A stretch of DNA of 64,000 bases from Microbacterium abyssi (GTDB lineage: Bacteria; Actinomycetota; Actinomycetes; Actinomycetales; Microbacteriaceae), in NCBI RefSeq assembly GCF_015277895.1, contig NZ_CP063815.1, forward strand, positions 2,542,001 to 2,606,000. The letters are read 5' to 3'. The stretch's first letter is position 1. Each line of letters opens with the position of its first letter. The notes beneath the pieces were generated by a model. That model saw only the letters and a list, made by a program, of their open reading frames with translations, was not told the origin of the DNA and did not search any database. Made by a program: the position numbers and the translations under genes. Shown here piece after piece: positions 1-8,409 of this stretch.

Positions 1-2
1 AC

Positions 3-320
3 CACATCATTCCCAGCCTTTGCCAGTTCCCGCGCATAATGATGACTGCCTACGCGAAACGCGCCGAAAACGTCGGTGTGGCTTACAAACAAGATGCGAA
101 GCGCCATGACTCTCCAATTGCCCTCGCCAGCACACTATCGGCTGCCTGTGCCGTGACCCCGGAGCAAGCGGACGGCGTACTCGACGATGTGGCAGAGTTA
201 GCGCTGATGATCCGAACACTCGCCTGCACAGCGAACTCGCCCGTCACGCGACCTAGCAACGACGGGTCTCCGGACGCCAGAGCCTCCTTCGTTGCACTGG
301 CTTCGGCGAACGAGTCATGA
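3..320 (+). CDS. C-terminal fragment of an unassigned protein, possibly polysaccharide pyruvyl transferase-like
   Basis: The frame is open from the window edge to the TGA at 318-320, so the start lies outside. The visible 105 residues begin with a stretch reading HHIIPSL and then AYAKRAENVGV. That recalls the C-terminal substrate-side region of polysaccharide pyruvyl transferases, where an H-x-I-P-A/S-L segment is followed by Y-x-x-K. The remainder is an alanine-rich tail with no motif I recognise. The stop overlaps the ATG of the next gene (ATGA), so it is translated in one operon with the glycosyltransferase and pyruvyl transferase that follow. The family call is a guess from a short segment; the reading frame itself is well supported by the overlap. 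Confidence 0.55.
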   Translation, partial: HIIPSLCQFPRIMMTAYAKRAENVGVAYKQDAKRHDSPIALASTLSAACAVTPEQADGVLDDVAELALMIRTLACTANSPVTRPSNDGSPDARASFVALASANES

Positions 321-1234
321 TTCGCCGACTCTTGAGGTCGTTTGCTCAGCACGGACTCCGCGGCTCGGTGCGCCGCCTCCCACCGATCATGTTGCGTCGC
401 CTTGCTGCACGCGCGACAAGCAACGCCTTGCGGCTTCGTAATCGGTGGTCCAGAGAACGCATCACGGGAGACGGCGACGCGATCGTCTCATTGACCTCTT
501 ATGGTCCACGCATTCTGAAGGTCCATCTGACGATCGAGTCCATCGCGATGGGCTCCAGTCGCCCTAAGCGCGTCATCCTGTGGCTCGACGACGAACCCGC
601 GCTGTTGAGCCCTCCTCCAGGACTCCGTCGTCTGATTAACCGCGGGCTCGAACTTCGGCGCACCGAAGATCTTGGACCTCACAAGAAGTACTTTCCGGCG
701 CTGGAAACCGCGCTCACCGATCAGGTGCAAAGATTGGTGACTGCCGACGACGATGTTCTCTATCCACGATGGTGGCTCACTCACTTGATGGCGGCGGCTG
801 CTGCGGATCCCACCTCAATCGTCGCGTACCGAGCACGACAGATCCGCCTGTCAGAGGATGGCTTCGAGCCCTGGACCACTTGGCCGCTGTGCACCTCTGA
901 TAAACCATCTTTCCTGCACTTCGGAATCGGCGAAGCCGGCGTGGCATATCCGCGAGCGGTCTTGCGAGCTCTTCACGGGCGGGGCGCCGGGTTTCTTGTC
1001 ACCGCACCGCGCGTTGATGACATCTGGTTGAACTCAACGGCAATTGCGGCAGGGGCAGAAACGCGACAGGTGTTCCGAAAGCCGTTCCAGCCGTTGGCTC
1101 TCCCCGGTACGCAGAACGTTGCCCTCGCCCATTCGAATATTGCCGGTGGCGGCAATGACGAAGCACTTCGCAGCAACTACAGCGATGCTGCGTTTGCACG
1201 GCTGCGTGCCGCGCAGGCAGAGGAGCGAGAATGA
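317..1234 (+). CDS. GT-A-type glycosyltransferase of an EPS cluster
   Basis: This 305-residue protein has no membrane segment or signal peptide and should act in the cytoplasm, adding a sugar to the lipid-linked repeat unit. An early strand reads IVSLTSYGPR (about residues 55-64). It is followed by a nucleotide-sugar half with a VILWLDDEP strand and an acidic triplet in VTADDDVLYP (about residues 140-149), which is the expected metal-binding DxD position of GT-A enzymes. This sequence type is common in polysaccharide clusters but its donor cannot be read from sequence. Its start overlaps the previous stop by 4 bases and its end overlaps the next start by 4, so it sits in a tightly coupled operon. 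Confidence 0.75.
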   Translation: MIRRLLRSFAQHGLRGSVRRLPPIMLRRLAARATSNALRLRNRWSRERITGDGDAIVSLTSYGPRILKVHLTIESIAMGSSRPKRVILWLDDEPALLSPPPGLRRLINRGLELRRTEDLGPHKKYFPALETALTDQVQRLVTADDDVLYPRWWLTHLMAAAAADPTSIVAYRARQIRLSEDGFEPWTTWPLCTSDKPSFLHFGIGEAGVAYPRAVLRALHGRGAGFLVTAPRVDDIWLNSTAIAAGAETRQVFRKPFQPLALPGTQNVALAHSNIAGGGNDEALRSNYSDAAFARLRAAQAEERE

Positions 1235-2424
1235 CAGCTGGAAACAAGCGACCCGTCGCAATCGTCAGGACGCGACCGCTCGGACAGGGAAACTACGGCG
1301 GCATCCTGCAGGCCTACGCGCTTCAACAGGCGCTCGAGGAATTGGGCGCGGAACCGCGTACCGACTTGTCACCTGGTGTTGCGCGCGATGCACGTATCTC
1401 TAACCTCATCCGGAACATCAAGTCCGCAATCAGGATTGCGCTGACGAGAATGGGCGTGCCCAGGCACGTCAGCCGAGCGTGGGTTGAAGAAGCGATTCGA
1501 AAATCGCGTGACCAAGAGTTGATGCGGTTCGTCGCCGAAAATATCTCGACGGTGAGACTATATGGTGCGTCTGGCCGCGTTGACGAAGAGGAGTTGGCAC
1601 GCGCCGACCTGTTCGTCACTGGAAGCGATCAGGTCTGGCGCGCCCGGTTCGGCAGAGTGCCGACGTACCTGTTCGACTTCCTACGGGACGACGACACGCG
1701 CCCGCGCATCGCCTATGCGGCTTCGTTCGGCACGGACGAGAACGAATTCTCAGCGGATTTGGCCTCGCTCACGCGGCCTCTAGCCCAACGGCTCTCGGCG
1801 GCTTCAGTTCGCGAGACAGGGGGAATCGAGCTGGCGAGACGGCTATGGAACATTGAAGCTGAACACGTCGTAGATCCGACAATGCTGCTCAACGTCGATC
1901 GGTACTCAGCGCTAGCCGACAAGGCAATCGACCCGATCGGTGCGAAGCCACTCGTGACCTATGTCCTCGACAGACATCCCGCAACGCTCCAGTCGGTGAC
2001 CGCCGTTGCTGCGATATTGGGGTCCCAGCCGATGACATTAGCTCCGTCAGTCCCCGCTAGTTTCCGCGACTATCGCAGCGCGCCGCAACAGTACGCCCGC
2101 CCGAGCATCGAAGCCTGGCTCGGCGCCGTGCGTGACTCCGATTTCGTCGTGACGGACTCGTTTCATGGAACGGTCTTCGCATTGCTGTTCAATCGACCCT
2201 TTCTTTCGATCGCGAACAAGGAGCGCGGGGCTTCTCGGTTCGAAAGTCTGCTCCGTGTCGTCGGGCTAGAGGACCGCCTGGTGTTGCCCGGGTCGACGCC
2301 ATCCGTCGCCATAGTTGAGAATCCGATTGACTGGGAGGATGTCAACGCCAGAATTCGCGTCAGACAACAGCAATCCGTCGTCTTCCTGAAGAAGGCGATC
2401 GCGTCTGCATCCTTCGCGCGATAG
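1231..2424 (+). CDS. Polysaccharide pyruvyl transferase family protein
   Basis: The 397-residue product matches the polysaccharide pyruvyl transferase family (PF04230), which places ketal-linked pyruvate on sugar residues using phosphoenolpyruvate. The N-terminal glycine motif GNYGGILQAYALQQAL (about residues 14-29), the central VTGSDQVW, and the C-terminal VVTDSFHGTVFALLFNRPFL are the characteristic blocks of this family. Its length is typical. It overlaps the upstream glycosyltransferase by ATGA and is followed by an 84-base gap before the flippase. A rare TTA leucine codon near 2036 fits the slightly lower GC feel of the 1-5.4 kb segment. The acceptor sugar is unknown. Confidence 0.85.
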   Translation: MTAGNKRPVAIVRTRPLGQGNYGGILQAYALQQALEELGAEPRTDLSPGVARDARISNLIRNIKSAIRIALTRMGVPRHVSRAWVEEAIRKSRDQELMRFVAENISTVRLYGASGRVDEEELARADLFVTGSDQVWRARFGRVPTYLFDFLRDDDTRPRIAYAASFGTDENEFSADLASLTRPLAQRLSAASVRETGGIELARRLWNIEAEHVVDPTMLLNVDRYSALADKAIDPIGAKPLVTYVLDRHPATLQSVTAVAAILGSQPMTLAPSVPASFRDYRSAPQQYARPSIEAWLGAVRDSDFVVTDSFHGTVFALLFNRPFLSIANKERGASRFESLLRVVGLEDRLVLPGSTPSVAIVENPIDWEDVNARIRVRQQQSVVFLKKAIASASFAR

Positions 2425-2508
2425 TGTCCTAACCGACGGGATGCTCGCGAGATGTCTGTCTGATCGTGCTCCCGCCCCGCATTGCCCACCCCGGATAGAC
2501 TCCCCAAA

Positions 2509-3969
2509 GTGACTGACGCAATGATTCGGGGGGCCCGAGGCGGGGGTGTTGCGCTCGCCGGCCAGGCGGGCAAACTGCTCGTTCAGTTCTCCTCGATCGT
2601 CTTACTCTCACGCCTGCTATCACCAGAAGATTTCGGGCTCATTGCGATGGTCACTGCGTTCGTCGCACTCGGCGAGCTGATCCGAGATTTCGGGACAAGC
2701 GTCGTAGGTTTACAGCGCCAGAACCTTTCCCACCAGCAGGCATCAAACCTTTTCTGGCTAAGCCTCGGGCTCGGCTCCAGCGCTGCTTTGCTTCTGGTCG
2801 CGGCCACCCCGCTAGTTGCCCTTCTGTATGACGAGCCGCGTCTCTTCGCAGTGATGCCAGCGTTGGCCGTCGGGGTGATTTTGAACGCAGCGGCTTCGCA
2901 GCTTCAGGTCCAGCTGGCGCGCGCGCAACGCATTCCGCGTCTCGTCGCAGCAGATCTGACTGCGCAGGCGACAGGACTGGGCATAGCCATCGTCGGTGCG
3001 GTCATCGGGTGGGACTATTGGGCCCTCGTCGCCCAGGTGCTGACAGTGGCGTTGGTCGGTCTCGCATTGAGGTGGGTAGCGGCGCGCTGGGCGCCGAGTC
3101 GCCCGCGGGGCGGCAACGACAATCGCGCCATGATCGGAGACAGCTTCGCGTTCGGCCTCGCCCAGTTCCTCACGTACATCTCGCAGAACCTCGATACCGT
3201 GTCGATTGGCGCGCGGTGGGACGCGGCGAGCCTGGGAGGCTACACCCGCGCGTTTCAGCTACTCACTGCGCCGCTCAACTCCATCATCGGTCCGCTTACC
3301 CAGGTAGTCATCCCTACGGTGAATCACGCGCGCGACGAGGGCAGGTCCGCTGATTCCGTCCTCGTACGCTTGCAGTTCGTGCTCGGGCTCCCGGTCGTCT
3401 GGCTTTACGCGATGACCGCAGCTGTCGCAGACTGGCTCATTCCTTTGGCACTCGGCCCCGACTGGGACGCTGCCATCCCGATCTTCCAGATCCTCGCCGT
3501 CGGTGGCGTGGTGTGGACCTTCTCTCGCGTGAGCTATTGGGGGTTCATCGCCGCTAACCTGGGGCGCCAGCTTGTGTACTACAACCTCGTCACAAAGACG
3601 ATCGCGTCGCTCCTGATTCTGGGCGCGTCATTCATCAGCATCGAGGCGATCGCTTGGGCCGTCACGATCGGGTTGATCATCAGCTGGCCCATCAACCTCA
3701 TCTGGCTCGCCAAGACCGCCCAGCAAGACTCTTGGCGCTATTGGTGGAACGGTGTGCTGCTCGTCGTCGCCGCCGGATTCGGGTTCATCGCGGCAAGTGT
3801 CCTGTCGGGCCTTCTCAGCGATTGGCCCGATGGACTCGCATCCCTCTCTGGTGTCGCGGCTGGCACAATCACTTATCTCGGCATCGTTGTGATTCCGAGA
3901 ACTGGACGAAACGGACTCCGCAGCGCCGTTCGCATGCTGCCGACAATGTTCCGACGCGGCCGCGCCTAG
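2509..3969 (+). CDS. Wzx-type oligosaccharide flippase (MATE/PST superfamily)
   Basis: This is a multi-spanning membrane protein of about 486 residues with the N-terminal pattern of PST/Wzx flippases. It has GVALAGQAGKLLVQ, then ...VLLSRLLSPEDFGLIAMV, the family signature around the first two helices. About 12-14 hydrophobic segments follow. The role is to move the undecaprenyl-linked repeat unit across the membrane. An in-frame TTG at 2482 would add nine residues; I chose GTG 2509 because it sits directly before the conserved N-terminal region. No strong ribosome-binding site is visible for either. Its TAG stop lies in a CTAG shared with the convergent gene on the other strand. Confidence 0.85.
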   Translation: MTDAMIRGARGGGVALAGQAGKLLVQFSSIVLLSRLLSPEDFGLIAMVTAFVALGELIRDFGTSVVGLQRQNLSHQQASNLFWLSLGLGSSAALLLVAATPLVALLYDEPRLFAVMPALAVGVILNAAASQLQVQLARAQRIPRLVAADLTAQATGLGIAIVGAVIGWDYWALVAQVLTVALVGLALRWVAARWAPSRPRGGNDNRAMIGDSFAFGLAQFLTYISQNLDTVSIGARWDAASLGGYTRAFQLLTAPLNSIIGPLTQVVIPTVNHARDEGRSADSVLVRLQFVLGLPVVWLYAMTAAVADWLIPLALGPDWDAAIPIFQILAVGGVVWTFSRVSYWGFIAANLGRQLVYYNLVTKTIASLLILGASFISIEAIAWAVTIGLIISWPINLIWLAKTAQQDSWRYWWNGVLLVVAAGFGFIAASVLSGLLSDWPDGLASLSGVAAGTITYLGIVVIPRTGRNGLRSAVRMLPTMFRRGRA

Positions 3970-5414
3970 CGTCGGAACGTCCGTCCTATGCGCCGGACGA
4001 CCACACTCACTAGAGCTATGGGATCCTTCGCCGCGAGCTGCTGAGCTTTCACGATTCGCTGAACCAGCTTGTACCGCCGGGCAAGCGGAGCCATCCGACG
4101 GTCGAACGCTGCTAGTTGCGCCACCCGCACCGCTTCGACAAAGGCTGTGTGACTCTCTCGCGAATTCGCGAGCCGAACCCGCTGGGTGAGGCGACGCGCG
4201 AGCGATAATTTCGCGGGCAGAATGGTACGACGGACGGTCGGCGTACGCTCGTCGCGACGTCTCAAGTAATCGAAGCGATAGGGAATTTCGGTAACGCTCT
4301 GCCTGACCAGCGAAGCCTGAGACGCCACAATGTCACGGAGCGGAATCGTCTCCAGGTGGAGCCGCCCGGTCGTCCGCCCCTCCTCAAACAGCGGCAGCAG
4401 CCGCGCGTCGCGCACAAGGACGACGTTCGTCCCTCTTCCATCCGGGGTGTACCGCGGCAACCACGCATCGCCTAGCACGAGGTCAGCAGTCTCATTGAGG
4501 GCATCCTGCGTGAAATCGGAGAAGTTGCTCTTGAAGAATCCGAGCCCCCAGTCGGTGCCGAAGAGCTCGGTCTGCGGTACGACCTTCACCTGCTCGACGC
4601 CATTGATCACTCCGCAGAGCTCAGTGGAGTAGCGGTTCGCCGGCTCCCCCATGACCTTCTTGCGGAAGTCGATCGATCTCAAGGTGCCGGGCTGCACACC
4701 GCCGCGCCACGCGAGATACGCCGCGTAGTTTGCCGACTTCTGATGGCCGCACACCAGGCCGATCGTAAACACGATGCGTTCCTGGAACAGGGGCTCGATT
4801 CGCTGCAGGAGACGCAGCTCATAGATGAAGCTCGGAATTCCGACGACCGCGTATCGACCAGGTACTTCACGAATCTCCCGCAGAACGGCGCTCAGCTCGC
4901 CTGGGTAATACCGAGTCTTCGCCCCCGACCGCACCTGGTCGATCGTCCTCGAAACCTGATAGGTGAAGAGTTGCCCATCCGGGCCGCCGTCTCGTAGGTG
5001 GATGACACCATCGATGTCACCACGATCCATCAACTCGCACAACACCCATGTAGCGAGACCACCCGAGCTGCCCTCAGAACGAGTATCGGCCTCGGCGACC
5101 CAGCCCGCAAATGTGCCTACGTGGTAGCCGGCGATCGAATCGTGCTGGACGCCGTCCTGGTCCCCATAGCGCTCACGTGCGACCTCATCCTCGTTCGGAG
5201 CAACCCCACCGAACGCCGATACTTGCAACAACTCGCTGGAGGGACCGCGATAGTGCTCATCAAGGCCCACATACTCGTACTCACCGCGCTCATTGAGGCG
5301 CATCGACAAGCTGGGGTCAATCCCCGCGTAAACGCCACTGTTCGTCGACAGGCCTGCACCGATCACGCCGTCTAGCAACTGCCGCAGGTGTGTATCGTTC
5401 ACTCGTGATCTCAA
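3966..5414 (-). CDS. FrhB-like (coenzyme F420 hydrogenase beta-subunit family) protein without Fe-S cysteines
   Basis: The fold markers of the FrhB/FdhB family are clear: SEGSSGGLATWVLCELMDRG, a segment reading AVVGIPSFIYELRLLQ, TIGLVCGHQKS, and ETADLVLGDAWLP. Family members in polysaccharide clusters, often next to pyruvyl transferases, normally have N-terminal CxxCxxC clusters, a GIPC motif and paired cysteines before GDAW. Here the expected sites read IGAGLSTNSGVY, GIPSF and GLGFFKSNF, and only three cysteines remain in 482 residues. The protein probably no longer binds Fe-S clusters but may keep flavin or act structurally. Translation could start at TTG 5414, which overlaps the stop of a small leader ORF, or at GTG 5402. 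The stop shares CTAG with the flippase. Confidence 0.75.
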   Translation of the reverse strand: MRSRVNDTHLRQLLDGVIGAGLSTNSGVYAGIDPSLSMRLNERGEYEYVGLDEHYRGPSSELLQVSAFGGVAPNEDEVARERYGDQDGVQHDSIAGYHVGTFAGWVAEADTRSEGSSGGLATWVLCELMDRGDIDGVIHLRDGGPDGQLFTYQVSRTIDQVRSGAKTRYYPGELSAVLREIREVPGRYAVVGIPSFIYELRLLQRIEPLFQERIVFTIGLVCGHQKSANYAAYLAWRGGVQPGTLRSIDFRKKVMGEPANRYSTELCGVINGVEQVKVVPQTELFGTDWGLGFFKSNFSDFTQDALNETADLVLGDAWLPRYTPDGRGTNVVLVRDARLLPLFEEGRTTGRLHLETIPLRDIVASQASLVRQSVTEIPYRFDYLRRRDERTPTVRRTILPAKLSLARRLTQRVRLANSRESHTAFVEAVRVAQLAAFDRRMAPLARRYKLVQRIVKAQQLAAKDPIALVSVVVRRIGRTFRR

Positions 5415-5464
5415 CCTTGTCGAATCGCGGCCCCGCTCCGCGATCGGAGAGGAAGCAACCCCAT
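5411..5464 (-). promoter_or_regulatory. GGGG-loop leader element of the FrhB-like gene, with a 17-codon ORF
   Basis: On the minus strand a perfect 7-bp stem, ATCGCGG paired with CCGCGAT (plus-strand 5424-5430 and 5438-5444), displays the loop AGCGGGG. A start-like ATGGGG lies at 5464. It opens a 17-codon ORF whose TGA overlaps the TTG at 5414. The hairpin therefore lies inside the small ORF. The layout matches the other G-loop leaders in this window; whether the small ORF is translated is unknown. Confidence 0.45.
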
Positions 5465-5560
5465 GTCAACGCAGGTGCGCAACGATCCTTAGCCTAGATC
5501 CGGAAAGCCGCCGCGTTCGATTCAGGTCACTGCTCGGTCGACTCGGCCAGCTATCGTGGC

Positions 5561-7333
5561 ATGGTGACTTCCGCCTCAGCCCTCCGCCGACGTAAAGCGG
5601 GGCGCGTTACGGCATGGATCCTCGCCGGAGTTCTGCTCATCGCTGTGTGCGCGATCGCATGGATCGGCGTGCGCGGCTATCTCGCTTACCAGCACCTGAC
5701 GAACGCCCGCAGCGCTGCCAGCGACGCGGCATCCGTACTCTCCGACCCGGCTAAAGCTTCGGACCTCATCTCCACGATCTCCGCTGAAACGTCTGCGGCC
5801 CGAGAACTCACCAGCGACGTCGTCTGGCAGGCGGGCGAGCGCCTCCCCTGGGTTGGGCCACAGCTCGCCGCCGTATCCACCGTCGCCGACGCCCTCGACG
5901 ACGTCGCGTCTCAAGCGCTGACGCCGCTCGCCTCGGTCGCGGCATCCTTCTCGCTCGACAGCATCCGTCCGAAGGACGGCGCAATCGACCTCACCATCTT
6001 CGATGGTTTGCGTGAAGCCGCCAGCGCGAGCGCTTCGGGTCTGGGAACAGCGCGTTCGGCGATCGAGGGTATCCAGACCGCGCCTCTCGTCGGGCCGCTC
6101 CGAGAGGCGATTGACGAGGTCTCAGGCCTGCTCGCACAGGTGAGCGCCGGTGCGGACACCCTGAACCGCACGACGCAGTTGCTTCCGGCCATGCTCGGCG
6201 CCGATGGGCCGCGCGACTACCTCGTCGTCTTCCAGAACAATGCCGAATGGCGCTCGCTCGGAGGCATCGTCGGGGCGATGGTGCTCGTCCACACTGATGG
6301 CGGCAAGATGACGATCGGCGCACAGGCGTCGTCATCCGATTTCTCGAGGTACGACGACCCGGTCGTGCCGCTCACGGATGACGAACTGCGGCTCTTCGGC
6401 AAGCAGCCGGCCACATTCGTGCAGAACGTCACCCAGATTCCCGATTTCACGCGCGACGCACCGATCATCCAGGCCATGTGGGAGCGTGAGCGAGGCGCCA
6501 CCGTCGACGGCGTGCTCTCACTCGACCCCGTCGCGCTCTCTTATCTGCTCAACGCGACGGGGCCCGTCGAACTGCCGACAGGCGACGAGCTCACCAGCGA
6601 AAATGCCGTGCAGCTGCTGCTCAACGAGGTGTACCTGCGCTACGAGAATTCCGCACACCAGGACGCGTTCTTCGCCGCTGCGGCGGCCGCGGTGTTCTCG
6701 TCACTGACAGCCGGCGCCACCGAGCCAGCCGCTCTCGTCTCAGCGCTCGGCCGCGCCGGCGACGAGGACCGCCTGATGATCTGGAACGCCGCCGCCGAAG
6801 AGCAGAGCATCCTCGACGGGACGACGCTGCAGGGATCGCTCGCCTCGACCGATCCATCCTCAACGGAGTTCGGCGTCTACTTGAACGACGGCACGGCGTC
6901 GAAGATGGATTACTACATGGAAGCCGGCAGCGAGGCCGGCTGGTGCCATTCCGGCGAAGCGGCGCTGTCGGTCACGTTGCGTAACGCTGCCCCGCAGGAT
7001 GCAGCGTCGCTGCCCTCCTACCTCACAGGCGGTGGGCTGCACGGTGTCCCGCCCGGGAACGTCGAGACCGTGAGCTACATCTATCTTCCCGAGGGTGCCA
7101 CTCTGATCTCCACCGCCGCTGCGGATGCCGTCGAAAGCCCACGGCTCGGCGGCGGGACCGACGCCGACAGGCAGGTGCTGGTGTGGACGACGCGACTCGC
7201 CCCCGGGGAGGAAGCGAGCCTCGTCGTGCGTGTGAGCGCGCCGCGAACGGAGCAGATCGTTACACGGATGACACCGACTGTTCACGCTCAAAACGGAGAT
7301 ACGGTTGCGAGTCTCTGTGAAATGGCTGAATAA
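5561..7333 (+). CDS. DUF4012 domain membrane protein
   Basis: This 590-residue protein has one N-terminal membrane anchor (about residues 18-40, ILAGVLLIAVCAIAWIGV) and a large extracytoplasmic part. It matches the DUF4012 family of actinobacterial proteins. Typical blocks are the YLVVFQNNAEWRSLGGIVGAM segment (about residues 220-240) and the long helical N-terminal region rich in ALDDVASQA-type repeats. DUF4012 proteins are frequently found in or beside surface-polysaccharide clusters, but their function is not established. A 120-base leader without G-loop hairpins precedes it. It is followed by the LAXTG-anchored protein after 82 bases, so the two may form a surface module. Confidence 0.8.
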   Translation: MVTSASALRRRKAGRVTAWILAGVLLIAVCAIAWIGVRGYLAYQHLTNARSAASDAASVLSDPAKASDLISTISAETSAARELTSDVVWQAGERLPWVGPQLAAVSTVADALDDVASQALTPLASVAASFSLDSIRPKDGAIDLTIFDGLREAASASASGLGTARSAIEGIQTAPLVGPLREAIDEVSGLLAQVSAGADTLNRTTQLLPAMLGADGPRDYLVVFQNNAEWRSLGGIVGAMVLVHTDGGKMTIGAQASSSDFSRYDDPVVPLTDDELRLFGKQPATFVQNVTQIPDFTRDAPIIQAMWERERGATVDGVLSLDPVALSYLLNATGPVELPTGDELTSENAVQLLLNEVYLRYENSAHQDAFFAAAAAAVFSSLTAGATEPAALVSALGRAGDEDRLMIWNAAAEEQSILDGTTLQGSLASTDPSSTEFGVYLNDGTASKMDYYMEAGSEAGWCHSGEAALSVTLRNAAPQDAASLPSYLTGGGLHGVPPGNVETVSYIYLPEGATLISTAAADAVESPRLGGGTDADRQVLVWTTRLAPGEEASLVVRVSAPRTEQIVTRMTPTVHAQNGDTVASLCEMAE

Positions 7334-7415
7334 TGGCTAAGGAAATCCGTGGTCGCCAGGGGATGAATCTGTGCCCAGGCGAGTTTCGGAATACAGATAA
7401 TCCGGAGGGGACCTC

Positions 7416-7988
7416 ATGAAGCACACCATCACCAAGGCGGCGGCCGTCGCCGCGATCGTCGCCGGTGCGATGCTCGCCGTTCCGGCTGCAGCATCCGCAT
7501 ACACTCCCACCCCGAGCGGTACGGTCAGCACGTCGACCGTAGCCCCGGGCGGCACCTTCACCTTCGCGGTCGAGGCTGACGCGTTCGTCGCCGGCGAGAC
7601 CGTGACGATCACCATCACGGGTGAGAACGCCAGTGCAGCTGAGCTCGCGTTCGTGAAGTTCGTCGTTCAGACGGAGACCCTCGGCACCGCCACGGCGAAC
7701 GCGGAGGGCGGCCTGGATGGCGTTCAGATCACGTTGCCGGCCAACGCCACGGGCACGTACACGATCACCGCTACGTCGGCTTCGAACCCGGTCGGCGCTT
7801 CGGCGACCGTCACGGCCGCAGCCGCAGCAGCTCCCGGTGACGACGACGACCTCGCCACGACCGGTGCAGACAGCGAAGCGCTGCTCACCCTGTGGATCGG
7901 CGGCGGAGCCCTGCTCCTTGTCGGTGGTGGCATCGCGGTTGCCGGCGCTGTCCGCCGCAACAGGCAGCACGCCGACGCAGCAGCCTGA
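7416..7988 (+). CDS. Small LAXTG sortase-anchored surface protein
   Basis: This 190-residue secreted protein starts at an ATG with a good ribosome-binding site (GGAGG nine bases upstream). A signal peptide covers about residues 1-28, cut after AAASA. The central part is a beta-sandwich-like domain rich in Thr, Val and Ala (residues 30-135). The C-terminus is a complete wall-sorting signal: LATTG at 146-150, a hydrophobic helix (157-177), then RRNRQ. LAXTG is the motif associated with actinobacterial class E sortases. No sortase gene lies in this window. The protein is probably wall-linked; its ligand or partner is unknown. A strong terminator follows. Confidence 0.85.
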   Translation: MKHTITKAAAVAAIVAGAMLAVPAAASAYTPTPSGTVSTSTVAPGGTFTFAVEADAFVAGETVTITITGENASAAELAFVKFVVQTETLGTATANAEGGLDGVQITLPANATGTYTITATSASNPVGASATVTAAAAAAPGDDDDLATTGADSEALLTLWIGGGALLLVGGGIAVAGAVRRNRQHADAAA

Positions 7989-8001
7989 CACACAGTTCCA
8001 A

Positions 8002-8041
8002 GACGAAGGCCGCAGCTCCGAGCGGAGTTGCGGCCTTCGTC
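8002..8041 (+). terminator. Rho-independent-type terminator after the LAXTG protein
   Basis: An 18-bp inverted repeat (8002-8019 and 8024-8041) has a single G-T wobble and a four-base loop GAGC. It lies 13 bases after the stop codon. There is no long T tract, which is common in high-GC actinobacteria. It separates the DUF4012/LAXTG pair from the long leader of the sugar transferase. Confidence 0.8.
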
Positions 8042-8230
8042 GTCTGTGTCGGCTTCGTCCGCTCCTCCGCGCTCAATTGCCCCGCGAAGGGCCGCTCCAT
8101 GGCCCGCGATGGGCGCTCGATGGCCCTTGGAACGGGCCACTCAACGAACATTCAGAAATCTGTCGCTTTTCTCTACCCATCACGTTCGGGTTCCGCTAGT
8201 GTGAGCGATATCCGAACTGCCTGGCAGTGA

Positions 8231-8373
8231 GCGTCGACTGGGAACGACGCGCACATCGTGATTTGGGATCACGGGTCAAGCGACATCACAAGGGGTTGTG
8301 ATGACGGATGCCCCGCACGTATGGGACGTGCGGTACTGGGGATGAAACTGGGGAAGCAATGTCGCACTGGGGT
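8231..8373 (+). promoter_or_regulatory. Four-hairpin G-loop leader of the initiating sugar transferase gene
   Basis: Four successive perfect hairpins each expose G-runs. They are GCGTCG/CGACGC (8231-8236, 8245-8250) with loop ACTGGGAA; CGTGAT/ATCACG (8257-8262, 8268-8273) with loop TTGGG; CATCACAA/TTGTGATG (8284-8291, 8296-8303) with loop GGGG; and CCGCACGT/ACGTGCGG (8313-8320, 8326-8333) with loop ATGGG. Three unpaired TGGGG boxes follow at 8337-8341, 8349-8353 and 8368-8372. The arrangement resembles RNAs that titrate or receive an RNA-binding protein, as in CsrA/Rsm systems. No such protein is visible here, and CsrA is not generally known from actinobacteria. Confidence 0.6.
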
Positions 8374-8409
8374 ATGCGTACATGCGCCGCTCGGGGTGTT
8401 CGGGCATGA
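8359..8409 (+). CDS. Putative 16-residue leader peptide MSHWG-1
   Basis: The small ORF encodes MSHWGMRTCAARGVRA and ends in a TGA that overlaps an ATG of the sugar transferase gene (ATGA at 8406). It has a GGGGAAG ribosome-binding-like sequence upstream. A second ORF of exactly the same length, also starting MSHWG, lies at 10653-10703 in the next long leader. Translation could couple to the downstream gene or be sensed by the ribosome. The shared 15-base start could instead be conserved as RNA or DNA, so coding status is uncertain. Confidence 0.4.
   Translation: MSHWGMRTCAARGVRA

Noticed and set aside
2425..2508. G-runs on the minus strand before the first flippase gene
   Set aside because: There are several GGGG runs on the minus strand, but no gene starts from that strand there and no hairpin places them in a loop.
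7334..7415. Hairpin CGCC-A-GGG/CCC-A-GGCG in the leader of the LAXTG protein gene
   Set aside because: Here the G-run is inside the stem, not the loop, so it was not grouped with the EPS leader elements.
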